Shown here: piece after piece, positions 1 through 11,843 of the stretch
How positions within the stretch are numbered: the first letter of the stretch is position 1
How the letters are laid out: every line of letters starts with the position of its first letter
NCBI GenBank assembly: GCA_039707655.1
Contig: CM077667.1
Span: forward strand, 64,385,628-64,449,627
Direction: 5' to 3'
From: Elymus sibiricus
Taxonomy: Eukaryota > Streptophyta > Magnoliopsida > Poales > Poaceae
Length of the DNA stretch: 64,000 nt
Notes under the pieces: model-generated
What the model was told of the DNA's origin: nothing
What the model saw: the letters and a program-made list of their open reading frames with translations, nothing else
The model's database searches: none
Position numbers and translations under genes: made by a program

Positions 1-112
1 ATCTGTGTTGTGTGTACCACTTAACTTAGTTCAAACCAGCGACCTTTTCCTGTGGTAAATCTCAAATAACAAAATTATTACTAGAGATAACCTTATCAAA
101 TGACAGAGATTG

Positions 113-436
113 ATGGATGTCTCTTGCATCTTCTACTCGCAACCTGAGTCTGTGGCTTATGTGCCAAGTTATGTGGCAAGTATTTCTAAACTCATCCAGT
201 TAGAGGTTGGGTTGAACTATGAGAATGTAGCTAGAACATGGATTACTGACAAAAAGCATGCTGTTATAAACATGATTACTTCTGCTGCTTTGAGTCTGTG
301 GCTTATATTTTGGTTGGTTGATGTGGTCTGGAATGCAGGTGATAGGGCAGCGCTTCATGGGTTTTCTGAAGCATTGGGCTCTCCTGTGTCCCCTGGCTTT
401 GTGGCAGGTGCTGGAACAATAGGCGCTCACTTCTGA
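113..436 (+). CDS. possible 3' terminal coding segment, unidentified
   Basis: An open frame runs from an ATG at 113 to a TGA at 434-436. I do not recognise the product. The last 32 or so codons, after a possible splice acceptor (GAATGCAG) near 340, have a protein-like composition ending GAGTIGAHF. The stop is followed by several hundred bases that look like a plant 3' UTR, T-rich with little coding bias. The upstream part, 113-330, repeats the phrase TGAGTCTGTGGCTTAT at about 148 and 291 and may be intronic. The best reading is a last exon of a host gene whose body lies left of the window. A chance ORF is equally possible. Confidence 0.2.
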   Translation: MDVSCIFYSQPESVAYVPSYVASISKLIQLEVGLNYENVARTWITDKKHAVINMITSAALSLWLIFWLVDVVWNAGDRAALHGFSEALGSPVSPGFVAGAGTIGAHF

Positions 437-1139
437 AAAGAAAATATGGGAGATTCCCTAGCTGCGCTGTAGAAACGGAGGACCACCCTGAGGCTGCTGG
501 GTCCTGGGATGCATGAAGCTCGTGAAACCCGTGCTTGATTTGGCTACACTTTGTGTCGTCTTGGTGCTATTTTGCTGTAATTTATGAGCATTGGTTGGTT
601 ATGCACATGATGTTTGCTTTTGTATTTAAATCTTGAGATCCTATCTAGAGGTGTAATGGATCACATGAAAGATTTGTTTCGTTTCGATGAAATGGAACTG
701 GGCATGATGCCTTTGGATTAAGTACCCAGCGACCCTTTTATGCTGTCTAGAAACAGGGAGAATAACGCCTCCTTATTTTTATTGCATTGGCCTTAAAAAA
801 CTACTCTGTCTAATGTATATTTCGCTGCTTTCAAGCATTTCTCTTTTGTAGTGGTGATTTGATATGATATTTTCTTTTTGTTCATCAGACGATGCTGGAA
901 TCAAGGCAAACAAATGCATGTCGGTGCTCCTGCTAGATTTTTACTCTAATTAACTTGTAGTATATTTCTATTGCCCAACTTGTCAAAAGTGTTTGAAGCG
1001 TCTTCAAACCCCCATACATGGAGACCCGTGTATATATGTATTGATTGGCGAGAGATGATCTCAAGATGGTTAAGAGTATGGCGGCTGCTAGGCGGCAGGC
1101 GGTTGTTAATCGTGTCCTAACAGCCGCCCAAACAGCCAT
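437..1139. other. non-coding, 3' UTR-like and unassigned
   Basis: AT-rich sequence with no credible ORF. The first 200 or so bases resemble a plant 3' untranslated region. I see no transposon termini here. Confidence 0.3.
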
Positions 1140-1755
1140 CAGTTGCCAGGTATACGCGCCCGGTGGATTGACGACACGTGTCTTGTGAAGCACATGCACA
1201 AAACGCGCGATGCTGCAACCGTTCTGTGCATCCGTCCGAAAACAGCTGTTGGAAGCAAAATCCCCTCCCACGTGCTACCGTCCTCTGCATACGCCCGAAG
1301 CAGGGCGAGGCGAGATCCCGGCGGCAGCTCCTCCTCTGCAGCACCTTTGCCTTAACCCTGATCTGCAGCTCCCCGGCGGCACCTCCTCTGCAGCATCTCT
1401 GCGTCCACCTGCTCCGCAGCACCCGGGCGACTGCTTCTTCGCCTCCACCTCCCGAGCAGCCCCCCGACGGCAGCTCCTCCGCATCGACCTCCACAACCAT
1501 CGCCGTCGTGCGGGAGCGACTCCCCCGTCGTCTGCAGCAAGCCGATCCCCTCCCCGCGCAATGACAAGTCACCATATCGTGCGCTCTATGTTGTCGCCCG
1601 CCATGGATCGAAGCTCCGGTGCTCCATCCAGCAACATGCGGGCCAAATCGGCCCCAATACTAGCCGGCGAGCGCATACTCCGGTCTGGAGCTGCAGGGGA
1701 GATCCGCAACCCTCCCGTCTTCTCAGCTCATGGCTCCCGGACTAGCTCCTCTTAA
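1140..1755 (+). other. GC-rich segment with overlapping open frames
   Basis: A compact GC-rich block is open in several frames on both strands. One plus-strand frame runs from an ATG at 1210 to a stop at 1755. It is proline-, alanine- and serine-rich and built on repeats of CTCCTCTGCAGCA. A plausible splice donor (GGTAAGTT) follows at about 1760, so it could be a 5' UTR or first exon. The multi-frame openness and low-complexity product argue against a conserved protein. From 1756 to 2007 I see nothing but AT-rich spacer. Confidence 0.2.
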
Positions 1756-2007
1756 GCTTGGGTAAGTTGCAAACAAACCCTAGATTCACACAAGCATGCA
1801 ACTAATTGAGAGTGCCATGTTACTGATGTTGTGTCCTCTATTCAGTGTCTACTGATATATGCAGCAATTTGAGCAGTGCATCACCATCTGTACTCTGTTC
1901 ACTAAACCTCTGTTAACCGAAGCCATATATGAATTGCTGCTTTCAAAAAAGTTAGTTTAAGAATTGCAACAAAAAAGTCCTCAAATAATGTGCATGTTGC
2001 ATATGGG

Positions 2008-2895
2008 CACTAGTGCAGAAAACGCTAGCGACAGCGTGCGAAAAACCACATTGTTGACGCAGGGGGTCGACGCCATCAATATGGCGCCATTGTTAACAAA
2101 ATACCGATGGCGTGCGGACCCCCACGCCATCGGTATCTTACATACTGGTGGCATGATATTATTCACTCACGCCACCACTAACCAAAATAGCAATGACGTG
2201 GGCATTTACCCACGTCACTACTATTCACTAGTTGTAGCAACGTGAGCATGAACCCCAACGCCAGCACTAAGTATTCATGGATTAAAAAAATAATCAATTG
2301 TACAATTCTTCCATGCATCCAAATATTTATACATTCGCCCATATATTCAAATCAGTTATACAATCCATACATTCATCATGTATATCAGTTGTACAATATG
2401 GTCGTCATCGTCACTGCCATAGCCTCGTGTTGATGTCCTCGTCTTCTTCGTTGTCTTCGCCGCCACCGCTGCTGCTCCGTGTCTGTCATCATCGCTGCAT
2501 TCGTGTGTCAAGGACATCATCTTTGAAGGCTTGTGTCGATGTCGTCGTCGCCGCACCAACTTACTTCCAATGGAAATGAAGCATTAACTATTAGTTAAAA
2601 TATAGGATGCATACATGTCTTTTTTATCTATCTTATCACATGCCTTTCTAAACAAATCACAAAAACAGATTGCAAGCAGGAGAACAAAGAAGACATTTGT
2701 TTCATAACACAGACAATCAAACATAAGAATAAGGAAGGCAAGAAGAAAGTATAAAGATGATCAATTTGCACCCACATACACATGCCAATAAAACTATACC
2801 CAGTAGAACACTCAATCATGATTTGCTACTATGCAGAATAGCATGCACTGCAATACGCTAGGTTTTTCTGATGCATAGCCCACACAAGCACATCA
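2008..2895 (+). mobile_element. CACTA transposon family A, left-end fragment
   Basis: The segment starts with the CACTA terminus CACTAGTGCAGAAAACGC, preceded by GGG (2005-2007) as a possible 3-bp target duplication. Subterminal DNA carries short inverted and direct motifs of the ATGGCG / CGCCAT type. The same terminus occurs at 21471, in an element whose two ends are both visible, which supports the call. At 2896 this element is interrupted by a CACTA of another family. The right end is missing from the window, probably lost with the truncation at 17080. 2260-2895 is AT-rich filler with no convincing gene. Confidence 0.6.
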
Positions 2896-3083
2896 CACTA
2901 CTGGAATCAGAGAATTTGACATCTTTCAGTTCTTTGCCGCCTGCCAGCGGACGACAAAGAAGGTCTTTGCCGTCAGCTTCCAAAAAACAGACGACAAAGA
3001 AGGGACTGATGGCGAAGATATTATTTGCCATCAGTCAGTTCTTTGCCGTCTGCTGGCAGACGGCAAAGAGCCCAAAGGCAGAC
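2896..3083 (+). repeat. CACTA B copy 1 terminal and subterminal repeats
   Basis: Terminal CACTACTGGAATCAG is followed by tandem and inverted copies of TTTGCCGTC / GACGGCAAA, which are presumed transposase binding sites. The array resumes at 11036-11150 after the CRM insertion. The sequence joined across the insertion matches copy 2 at about 22080-22240. Confidence 0.8.
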
Positions 3084-4004
3084 TGATGAGGACATCCCTA
3101 CTATTGTTACACCCACAACCCCTGCTGCTATACATACTGGACCAGTTACTAGAGCTCGCGCACGCCAATTGAATTACCAGGTACTTTCGTTTCTTGGAAA
3201 TCCTTCTAATGTTCATGAACATATGATGCTGCCTAAATTAGATACTTTTGTTTTACTTATGAATGAAGGACCTAGCATGGACAAGAAGGATGGCCATTGG
3301 AGCGGGATCAAGAATGGAGAAGAAGGTGCGCGTGCGGGAAAGAACAATGGAGCTTCTAGTGATGATGTTCGCACTTTGAAGCCACCATAATGAGAGCAAG
3401 AAGGCTTGGACGAAATATACATGATGCCACTTTATAAATTTTGTCCATAGGCTAGTATAGGTGCTGCGCCACCTTATTTTTGGGCCAGGCCCATGTAATT
3501 TCGAAATACCATACTTTAGGCTATTTTTAGAGTCCGTATGTATGGGGAAACTGAGTTAGGGTCGGTTTCGGACCCCTCCTTCAAGGGGCCAAGAAATCCC
3601 CCTCTATTCCCCCATATATACAGCCCTTAGGGCGTCGTTTTAGATTTGGGTTTTGTTTAGATTACAAGTTCGCCATAGCTGCAACTTCACGTTCTTCGTT
3701 TGTGTTCTACGACCAGACAAAGGCGTCACAGAACCCCACTTTCATCAATAAAGCTTTCCTCTTATATTCGCAATATCCAGATTGCAATCTTAGTTTCTTG
3801 CTTGTTCTTCATTTGCGTGCAGGAAACAGACCCTCGTGGTCAGGTTGATCATGCTCCGGCGTGGTCAATAACCTCTCGGAGTTGGTTTAGCGATTGCTAA
3901 GGCGCGACGTCCTCACACGTTCGTAGTTGGATCGTCAAAGTCTACTCCACCAAAAACGATAGCCACCATCTCATCAAAAGACAGGGACAACTTCGCCTCT
4001 ATCA
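3084..4004 (+). repeat. 5' LTR of the CRM-like element
   Basis: 921 bp, TGATGAGG...CTCTATCA. A TATATA box lies at 3615-3620 in a C-rich context. The first 307 bases are an open frame in the polyprotein's final phase, ending TAA at 3388-3390. In this LTR the frame is unbroken, whereas the 3' LTR has a stop at 10207. Confidence 0.93.
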
Positions 4005-4005
4005 A

Positions 4006-4017
4006 GTGGTATCAGAT
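4006..4017 (+). other. primer binding site of the CRM-like element
   Basis: GTGGTATCAGAT directly follows the 5' LTR. It matches the usual initiator tRNA-Met complement (TGGTATCAGAGC) with changes near its end. Confidence 0.75.
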
Positions 4018-5290
4018 TTCCAGGTTGCTCGGTGAGATTTTACCAATTTTTCGTAGTTAGATCGCATCTGTTCTTCATACCTACCATCCACGAAAAAGCC
4101 ACAAAAAAAATTAGGGTTAGATCCTCATATCCGAACCAATCCGAGCCTTTGCAATTTTCTGTTCGGTATTTGCTTTGTTGAATTTACGGTTGCATCATCA
4201 TGTCAAGTTGCTGGTCTTAGCTTCTAGTCCTTTAGAGTTTCGAGTTCTGTTCATTGGTTGTCACGTCGCCGCCGCACCATCTACATCGCATCTGCCATAC
4301 CCACCATCATCAGCATCGCTACCATACACACCATCGTCACCACCGCTGCCATACCCACCATCATCCCCAGCACCGCTGCTATACCCGCCATTGTCACCAC
4401 CACTGCCATACCCACCATCATCGTCAGCACCGCTGCCATACCCACCATCATATACCACCACCATATAGCTGCCATCAATCTCTATCCACATATCCCACCA
4501 CATATCCGCCACCAATCTGAGTCCTTTAGATATTTAGGTTTAGTTTCGAGATCCTCTTGTTTTCGGTTTCGCGTTTCCTTACCTGAGTAGGTAAAAAAAA
4601 GAGTCTGGCACGCTTTCCAGAGCACTTTTTAGGCCAAAATTTCGGAGGGTGGATTTTCCCCTATCGTTTTGTTAGGCTTTTTAGCGAGTTTTGAGACACT
4701 CGCCACCATAGTGATTTTTGTCGCATTTTTTGGTCGTCGCAGCCACGAATCGCTCCAGAAAAAAAAATTAGTCAAAAAATTTTCGTGGCTATCCTGCTTA
4801 TACGCCTTCGAAAGAGTTTTGAGACACTCGCCATTATAGTGATTTTGTGAAAAAAAAGAGCGCAAAAAATAAAATAAAATAAAATAAAAATCAGAGTGTG
4901 CTCTTCCGTTGATTACGTGTAGGGTCGTGATTTTGTTGGTGTTCTAGGCTCGCGTCTCTAGTACGGTCTAGCCTAGGACTAGCACGGTACCGCCGTTGAG
5001 CGTCTTTTCAACTTTGCATATCTGAACTGATTATTGCTGACCTGTTTTGCTACCATATTATAAGCCTTCCCAGCTCCACATACATCTACGTCGTGTGTTT
5101 GACACCACCTGGCAATCGCTCTATCCAAGCTTTGAGAGTTTTGACTACTATGGTTGCCGATCACCACCTGCTGCTGGGTAAGAACTAGTAAGAATTTGAG
5201 ATTTGCTTGACGGATTTGTGACACACCACCACCACCACTTCCTAATAGTCTGTAGGTTCATATTCTTGTGTGTTCCTATTGCTGTTAACC
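4018..5290 (+). other. untranslated leader of the CRM-like element
   Basis: About 1.27 kb between the primer site and the gag ATG. It holds a trinucleotide-rich minisatellite (4285-4475) and two copies of GAGTTTTGAGACACTCGCCA at about 4686 and 4815. I see no separate gene. Confidence 0.6.
4285..4475 (+). repeat. CCATACCCACCATCATC-type minisatellite
   Basis: At least five imperfect units of roughly 35 bp, each containing a version of CCATACCCACCATCATC followed by a CACCGCTG-like spacer. It lies in the leader of the CRM-like element. The frames open across it are a by-product of the repeat. Confidence 0.8.
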
Positions 5291-8200
5291 ATGCCAGGAT
5301 CACAAGACGACGCGATCGACTGGGAGCTTCTGTCCAACAAGGAGCTCCATGATAAATTCTAGCAAATGATGGCTGACCAGGTACAAGACTTCGTGACCAG
5401 CCTTGGAGAGGCCATGGAGAAGCTAGATGGCTTGGAGAAGACATTCAACACCAAGCTGGACGCCAAGTTCAATGAGGTGCTTGCCCGTCTACCGCCACCA
5501 GCTGCAGCTAACGCCCCTGTCCCACAACGACATCAACAGGGAGCGGATATCGAGAGATGAGCGCGACGTGTGCCTCTCGCCGACGGCCAAAATTCTGGTG
5601 CCGTTGCTACTGCTGCTACGGTTGCGGCTTTTGTGGTTGCTACCGTCGTTGAGCAGAATGAGGATTATGATGATGATTACGATGATGAGGCAGAGGTTGC
5701 TCCAGTTCAGCCCCAAGGGCAACCACCACAACACGCACCAGGTCGTCCACATGGCTACGATCGCAATGGTAGGGCTGCACCACCCCCTCAGGTACGGGAT
5801 CATGACCATCTCCCTAAACTTAAATTGAATATTCCTACATTTGATGGTCGATATGTTCCTGATATATATCTTACTTGGGATTTAGAAACAGAACAACGTT
5901 TTACATGCTTACAATTTCCTGAGGATAGACGTGTTGCTGCTGCTGTTTGTTCATTCACTACTTTTGCTTGTGTTTGGTGGTCTGAACATTGTAGAATACA
6001 TCATGCTAATATTCCTACTACTTGGGCTGCTTTGAAAACTGCTATGCGTACTCATTGGGTTCCCCCATATTATCAACGTGAATTACTCCAAAAATTGCAA
6101 CGTTTACGACAAGGAAAGAATTCTGTAGAAGAATATTATCAGGAATTACAAACTGGCATGATTAGATGTGGTATTGTTGAGGACAATGAAGCTATGCTTG
6201 CACGTTTTATGGGTGGATTAAATAGAGATATTCAGACTATTCTAGAATATAAGGATTATAACACTATCACTCGTTTATTCCATCTTGCTTGCAAAGCTGA
6301 ACGTGAAGTGCAGGATCGACATGCATTGGCGAGAACTAACTTTTCTACAGGTCGCACTTCATCATGGACGCCACTGACCTCATCTACTTCCATCCGTCCT
6401 CCTGCATCAGCACCACCTTCCTCAGTCTCCAACTCCAACAGAGATACCAGGAAATAGGCCCCTACCCCGCCCTCCACCAAGAGCACACCTTCCGGGCCAG
6501 CACAGAGCTCTTCTTCATCCATTGCATCCACAGGGCGAACACATGAGGTTATATGTCGTCGTTGCAAGGGTGGAGGTCACTATGCGAGAGAGTGCCCATC
6601 CAAGCGTGTGATGATTGTTACTGACGATGGTGGATATGACTCCGCTAGTGATTATGATGAGGAGACATTGGCTCTTATTGCAAGTGAAGAACAGGGTGTC
6701 GAGGATACTGAACAAGAGACACACTACATGGCTGCTGATTACGCTGACAGGTATGAAAGTTTAGTTGCTCAACGTGTTCTGAGTGTGCAGGTGACATAGG
6801 CTGAGCAAAATCAGAGGCACAACTTGTTCCATACAAAGGGAGTTGTGAAGGAGCGTTCTGTTCGCGTCATCATCGATGGAGGGACTTGCAATAACTTGGC
6901 TAGCATGGAGATGGTGGAGAAGCTGTCTCTCACCACCAGACCACATCCTCATCCTTATTACATCCAATGGTTCAACAACAGTGGCAAGGTTAAGGTAACA
7001 TGTACTGTTCGTGTGCATTTTAGCATTGCTACATATTCTGATTATGTTGATTGTGATGTGGTACCCATGCAAGCATGCTCCGTTTTACTTGGTAGACCAT
7101 TGCAATTTGATAAAAATTCTGTACACCATGGTAGGACAAACCAGTATACTCTTGTTCATAAGGATCAAAATATAACTTTGCTTCCTATGTCTCCTGAACA
7201 TATTATGAAAGATGACATTGCTAGAGCTAGTAAAGCAAAACAGGACCTACATAAGAGTGAAAATAAGATTGTAGCAAAGGAATATGAGCAACACAATAAG
7301 GCTAATAAACCATCATCTAGTGTTGCGTCTGAAATACAATTGAAGAGTGGATGTTTACTTGCTACTAAATCTGATATTACTGATTTGGATTTTACTACAT
7401 CTGTTTGCTATGCTTTCGTATGCAAAGAGGTATTATTTTCATTCGAGGACATGCCTTCCTCTTTGCCTCCTGCTGTCATTAACATTTTGAAGGAATTCGC
7501 TGACGTCTTTCCACAAGACGTGCCACCGGGATTACCACCTATTAGAGGGATTGAGCATCAGATTGACTTAATTCCCGGTGCATCGCTACCCAACCGTGCT
7601 CCATACCGTACCAATTCAGAGGAGACGAAGGAGATTATGCGTCAAGTACAGGAGCTGCTCGACAAAGGTTATATACGCGAATCTCTTAGTCCTTGTGCTG
7701 TTCCTATAATTCTAGTGCCGAAGAAGGATGGTACATCGCGTATGTGTGTTGATTGTAGAGGCATTAATAATATTACGATTCGTTATCGTCATCCTATTCC
7801 TAGGCTAGATGATATGCGTGATGAATTAAGTGGCTCTACAATTTTCTTCAAAGTTGATTTGCGTAGTGGATACCATCAAATTCGCATGAAATTGGGAGAT
7901 GAATGGAAAACAACATTTAAAACTAAGTTTGGATTATATGAGTAGTTAGTCATGCCTTTTGGGTTAACTAATGCACCTAGCACTTTCATGAGATTAATGA
8001 ACGAGGTTTTACGTGCTTTCATTGGACGATTTGTGGTAGTCTATTTTGATGATATATTGATTTATAGTAGATCTTTGGAGGAACATTTGGAACATTTACG
8101 TGCTGTTTTTATTGCTCTACGTGATGCACGTTTGTTTGGTAACCTTGGGAAGTGCACCTTTTGCACCGACCGAGTATCTTTTCTTGGCTATGTTGTTACT

Positions 8201-10209
8201 CCGCATGGAATTGAAGTTGATAAAACCAAGATTGAAGTTATTCAGAGTTGGCCGCAACCCAAAACGGTCACACAAGGGAGGAGTTTTCTTGGCCTCGCTA
8301 GTTTCTATAGGCGTTTTGTGAGAGATTTCAGCACCATTGCCGCACCTCTCAATGAGCTTACAAAGAAGGATGTGCGTTTTGCTTGGGGTACTGCACAGGA
8401 AGAAGCCTTCACGGTATTGAAAGATAAGTTACCACATGCTCCTTTACTCCAACTTCCTGATTTTAATAAGACTTTCGAGCTAGAATGTGATGCTAGTGGA
8501 ATTGGATTAGGAGGTGTGTTATTACAAGATGGTAAACCTGTTGCGTACTTTTCTGAAAAATTGAGTGGGCATAGTCTGAATTATTCTACTTACGATAAGG
8601 AATTATATGCTCTTGTTCGGATTTTAGAAACATGACAACATTATTTATGGCCCAAAGAATTTGTTATACATTCTGATCATGAATCTTTGAAGCATATTAA
8701 AAGTCAAGCAAAACTAAACCGTAGACATGCTAAATGGGTTGAATTCATTGAGACTTTCCCTTATGTCATTAAACACAAAAAGGGTAAAGAAAATGTTATT
8801 GCCGATTCATTGTCTCGTCGTTATACTATGCTTTCACAACTTGACTTTAAAATATTTGGTTTGGAGACCATCAAAGATCAATATGTGCATGATGCTAGAT
8901 TTAAAGATGTGTTGGAGAATTGTAAAGAAGGGAGAACATGGAACAAGTTCATCATTAATGATGAATTTGTGTTCCGTGCTAAGAAGCTATGCATTCCAGC
9001 TAGCTCCGTTCGTCTTTTGTTGTTGCAGGAGGCGCATGGAGGAGGATTAATGGGACACTTTGGCGTGAAGAAGACGGAGGACGTACTTGCTACACATTTC
9101 TTTTGGTCAAAGATGAGACGGGATGTTGAGCGTTTTGTTGCTCGCTGCACTACATGTCAAAAAGATAAGTCAGGACTCAATCCTCATGGTTTATATATGC
9201 CTTTGCCTGTACCTAGTGTTCCTTGGGAAGATATATCTATGGACTTTGTTTTAGGTTTACCTCGAACAAAGAAGGGGAGGGATAGCATATTTGTTGTCGT
9301 GGAAAGATTTTCAAAAATGGCACACTTTATACCATGTCATAAAAGTGATGATGCTGCTAATGTTGCTGATTTGTTCTTTCGTGAAATTATTCGCTTGCAT
9401 GGTGTGCCAAATAGAATTGTTTCAGATCGTGATGCTAAATTTCTTAGCCACTTTTGGAGATGTTTGTAGGCTAAGATGGGGACTAAACTGCTTTTTAGTA
9501 CTACATGTCACCCCAAACTGATGGACAAACTGAAGTAGTCAATAGATCATTGTCTACTATGCTTAGGGCTATTTTGAAGAAAAACCTGAAAATGTGGGAA
9601 GAATGCTTGCCTCATATTGAATTTGCTTATAATCGTTCGCTGCATTCTACTACTAAGATGTGCCCTTTTGAAGTTGTGTATGGTTTCTTACCTCGTGCAC
9701 CTATTGATTTGTTGCCTCTTCCATCTTCGGAGAAGGTTAATTTTGATGCTAAAGAACGTGCTGATTTGATATTAAAGATGCATGAGTTAACTAAGGAAAA
9801 CATTGACCGTATGAATGCTAAATATAAACTTGCTGGAGATAAGGGTAGAAAACATGTTGTCTTTGCACCTGGAGATCTTGTTTGGTTGCATTTGCGTAAG
9901 GATAGGTTTCCTGATATGCGCAAGTCAAAGCTAATGCCACGTGCTGATGGTCCTTTTAAGGTGTTAGAGAAAATAAATGATAATGCATATAAACTTGAGC
10001 TGCCTGCAGATTTTGAGGTTAGTCCCACTTTTAACATTCCAGATTTGAAGCTTTATTTGGGTGAGGAAGATGAGCTTCCGTCGAGGACGACTTCAGTTCA
10101 AGAAGGGGAGGATGATGAGGACATCCCTACTATTGTTACACCCACAACCCCTGCTGCTATACATACTGGACCAGTTACTAGAGCTCGCGCACGCCAATTG
10201 AATTACTAG
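5291..10209 (+). pseudogene. CRM-type gag-pol polyprotein, broken
   Basis: One frame from ATG 5291 carries, in order: gag core (about 5840-6310), zinc knuckle CX2CX4HX4C (6554-6595), aspartic protease with DGGT (6875-6886), reverse transcriptase with YFDD (8042-8053), RNase H (about 8475-8815), integrase HHCC zinc domain (about 9030-9170) and DDE core (about 9220-9700). Stops lie at 5360, 5558, 6455, 6797, 7943, 8633 and 9467. A one-base deletion at about 9509-9517 then shifts the frame. The tail enters the 3' LTR with GPVTRARARQLNY and ends at a TAG at 10207. No classical chromodomain is visible; CRM elements carry a CR-type tail there. All seven stops are explained by C-to-T or G-to-A transitions. 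Not functional. Confidence 0.92.
10101..10112 (+). other. polypurine tract of the CRM-like element
   Basis: AGAAGGGGAGGA lies directly before the 3' LTR and is also coding sequence of the polyprotein tail. It fixes the element's orientation as plus. Confidence 0.8.
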
Positions 10210-11030
10210 GTACTTTCGTTTCTTGGAAATCCTTCTAATGTTCATGAACATATGATGCTGCCTAAATTAGATACTTTTGTTTTACTTATGAATGAAGGAC
10301 CTAGCATGGACAAGAAGGATGGCCATTGGAGCGGGATCAAGAATGGAGAAGAAGGTGCGCGTGCGGGAAAGAACAATGGAGCTTCTAGTGATGATGTTCG
10401 CACTTTGAAGCCACCATAATGATAGCAAGAAGGCTTGGACGAAATATACATGATGCCACTTTATAAATTTCGTCCATAGGATAGTATAGGTGACGCGCCA
10501 CCTTATTTTTGTGCCAGGCCCATGTAATTTTGAAATACCATACTTTAGGCTATTTTTAGAGTCCGTATGTATGGGGAAACCGATTAGGGTCGGTTTCAGA
10601 CCCCTCCTCCAAGGGGCCACGAAACCCCCTCTATTCCCCCATATATACAGCCCTTAGGGCGTCGTTATAGACTTGGTTTTGTTTAGATTACAAGTTCTCC
10701 ATAGCCGCAACTTCGCGTTCTTCGTTTGTGTTCTACGACCAGACAAAGGCGTCACATAACCCCACTTTCATCAATAAAGCTTTCCTCTTATATTCGCAAT
10801 ATCCAGATTGCAATCTTAGTTTCTTGCTTGTTCTTCGTTTGCGTGCAGGAAACAGACCCTCGTGGTCAGGTTGATCGTGCTCCGGCGTGGTCAATAGCCT
10901 CTCGGAGTTGGTTTAGCGATTGCTAAGGCGCGACGTCCTCACACGTTCGTAGTCGGATTGTCAAAGTCTACTCCACCAAAAACGGTAGCCACCATCTCAT
11001 CGAAAGACAGGGACAACTTCGCCTCTATCA
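10113..11030 (+). repeat. 3' LTR of the CRM-like element
   Basis: 918 bp, with the same termini as the 5' LTR and about 3 percent divergent. TATATA lies at 10642-10647. A C-to-T change makes TAG at 10207-10209, shortening the LTR-encoded tail relative to the 5' LTR version. Confidence 0.93.
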
Positions 11031-11269
11031 TAGACGGCAAAGAGACCAGCTGGGCCCCACTGGACCGTGGACCTGGCTAGGTCCAATGGACGGACTGTAT
11101 GCCGTCCGCTGGAAGGGTCTTTGTCGTCCGCTAGCGGACGGCAAAGAGGATGCCTACCTCTAACGGCCATCTCCCCCCACCCACCCCTCTCTCTCCCCCT
11201 CTCCCCTCTCTCTCTTCACCCACACCGCACACCTCCCTTGATCCCCTCCCCCCACCACCTCACCTCCTC

Positions 11270-11625
11270 CCTCCCCGCGGCCATCCCTCGCCGAACCTTC
11301 TCCCCGTGCCGGCCCTCCTCCCCGTGGCCACCCCTCCCCGCGGCCACCCCTCCCCGTGCCGGCCCTCCTCCCCGCGACAGCCACCCCTCCTCGCGGCCAC
11401 CCCTCCTCCCCGTGACCACCCCTCCCCGCGGCAGCCCTCCTCCCCGCGGCGGACCCTCCCCGCGGCCACCCCGCCCCGCGCCGGCCACCCCTCCACACGG
11501 CCACCCCTCCTCCCCGTGGCCACCCCTCCCTGCACCGGCCCTCCTCCCCGCGACGGCCACCCCTCCCCGCGGCCACCCCTATCCGCGACCACCCCTCCTC
11601 CCCGCGGCGTCCTCCTCGATCCAAG
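11270..11625 (+). repeat. GC-rich minisatellite of CACTA B copy 1
   Basis: Many imperfect copies of a CCCCGCGGCCACCCCTCC-like unit, 16-30 bp apart. The equivalent block in copy 2 is at 22340-22610. Both lie between the subterminal repeats and the transposase gene. Proline/arginine- or glycine-rich frames across it are artefacts of composition. 11630-11840 is a TTAGGTTAGTG-rich spacer. Confidence 0.85.
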
Positions 11626-11843
11626 GTGAGCCCTCCTCCTTTAAATTTGTATTAGGTTAGTGTCAAGCTTAGGTTATTAGATGTAATATATGAATGTAAT
11701 ATATGAATGCACGTGTGCGCTGGTATTAGGTTAGTGTGCTAGGTTAAATCTGATTTTTTGTTTTTTTGTCATTTAACTGCTATTGGTATTAGGTTAGTGC
11801 TAAGTTATTAGTCTTAGTAATATTTAGAGTTAGGTTAGGGTTC

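Larger units (their letters stand above)
3084..11030 (+). mobile_element. CRM-lineage chromovirus (Cereba/Quinta-like LTR retrotransposon)
   Basis: A 7.95-kb element with LTRs of 921 and 918 bp that begin TGATGAGG and end CTCTATCA. The flanking 5-mers are CAGAC (3079-3083) and TAGAC (11031-11035), a target duplication with one C-to-T change. A primer site follows the left LTR and a purine tract precedes the right one. The gag motif YYQELQ, the motif LFHLACKAEREVQ and a polyprotein that reads into the 3' LTR are hallmarks of plant CRM elements. By eye the LTRs differ at about 30 positions (roughly 3 percent), implying an insertion age of order one million years. The coding region is dead. Confidence 0.93.

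Noticed and set aside
3025..3390. A separate 121-codon gene at the start of the CRM 5' LTR
   Set aside because: Its first part is CACTA sequence and the rest is the LTR-encoded polyprotein tail, with no upstream pol at this place.
4175..4590. His/Pro-rich ORFs upstream of the CRM gag
   Set aside because: They overlay a CCATACCCACCATCATC minisatellite in the element's leader, with no start context or conservation.
11067..11660. Several long Pro/Arg- or Gly-rich ORFs on both strands
   Set aside because: They are by-products of a GC-rich minisatellite open in many frames. The same happens at 22151-22741.
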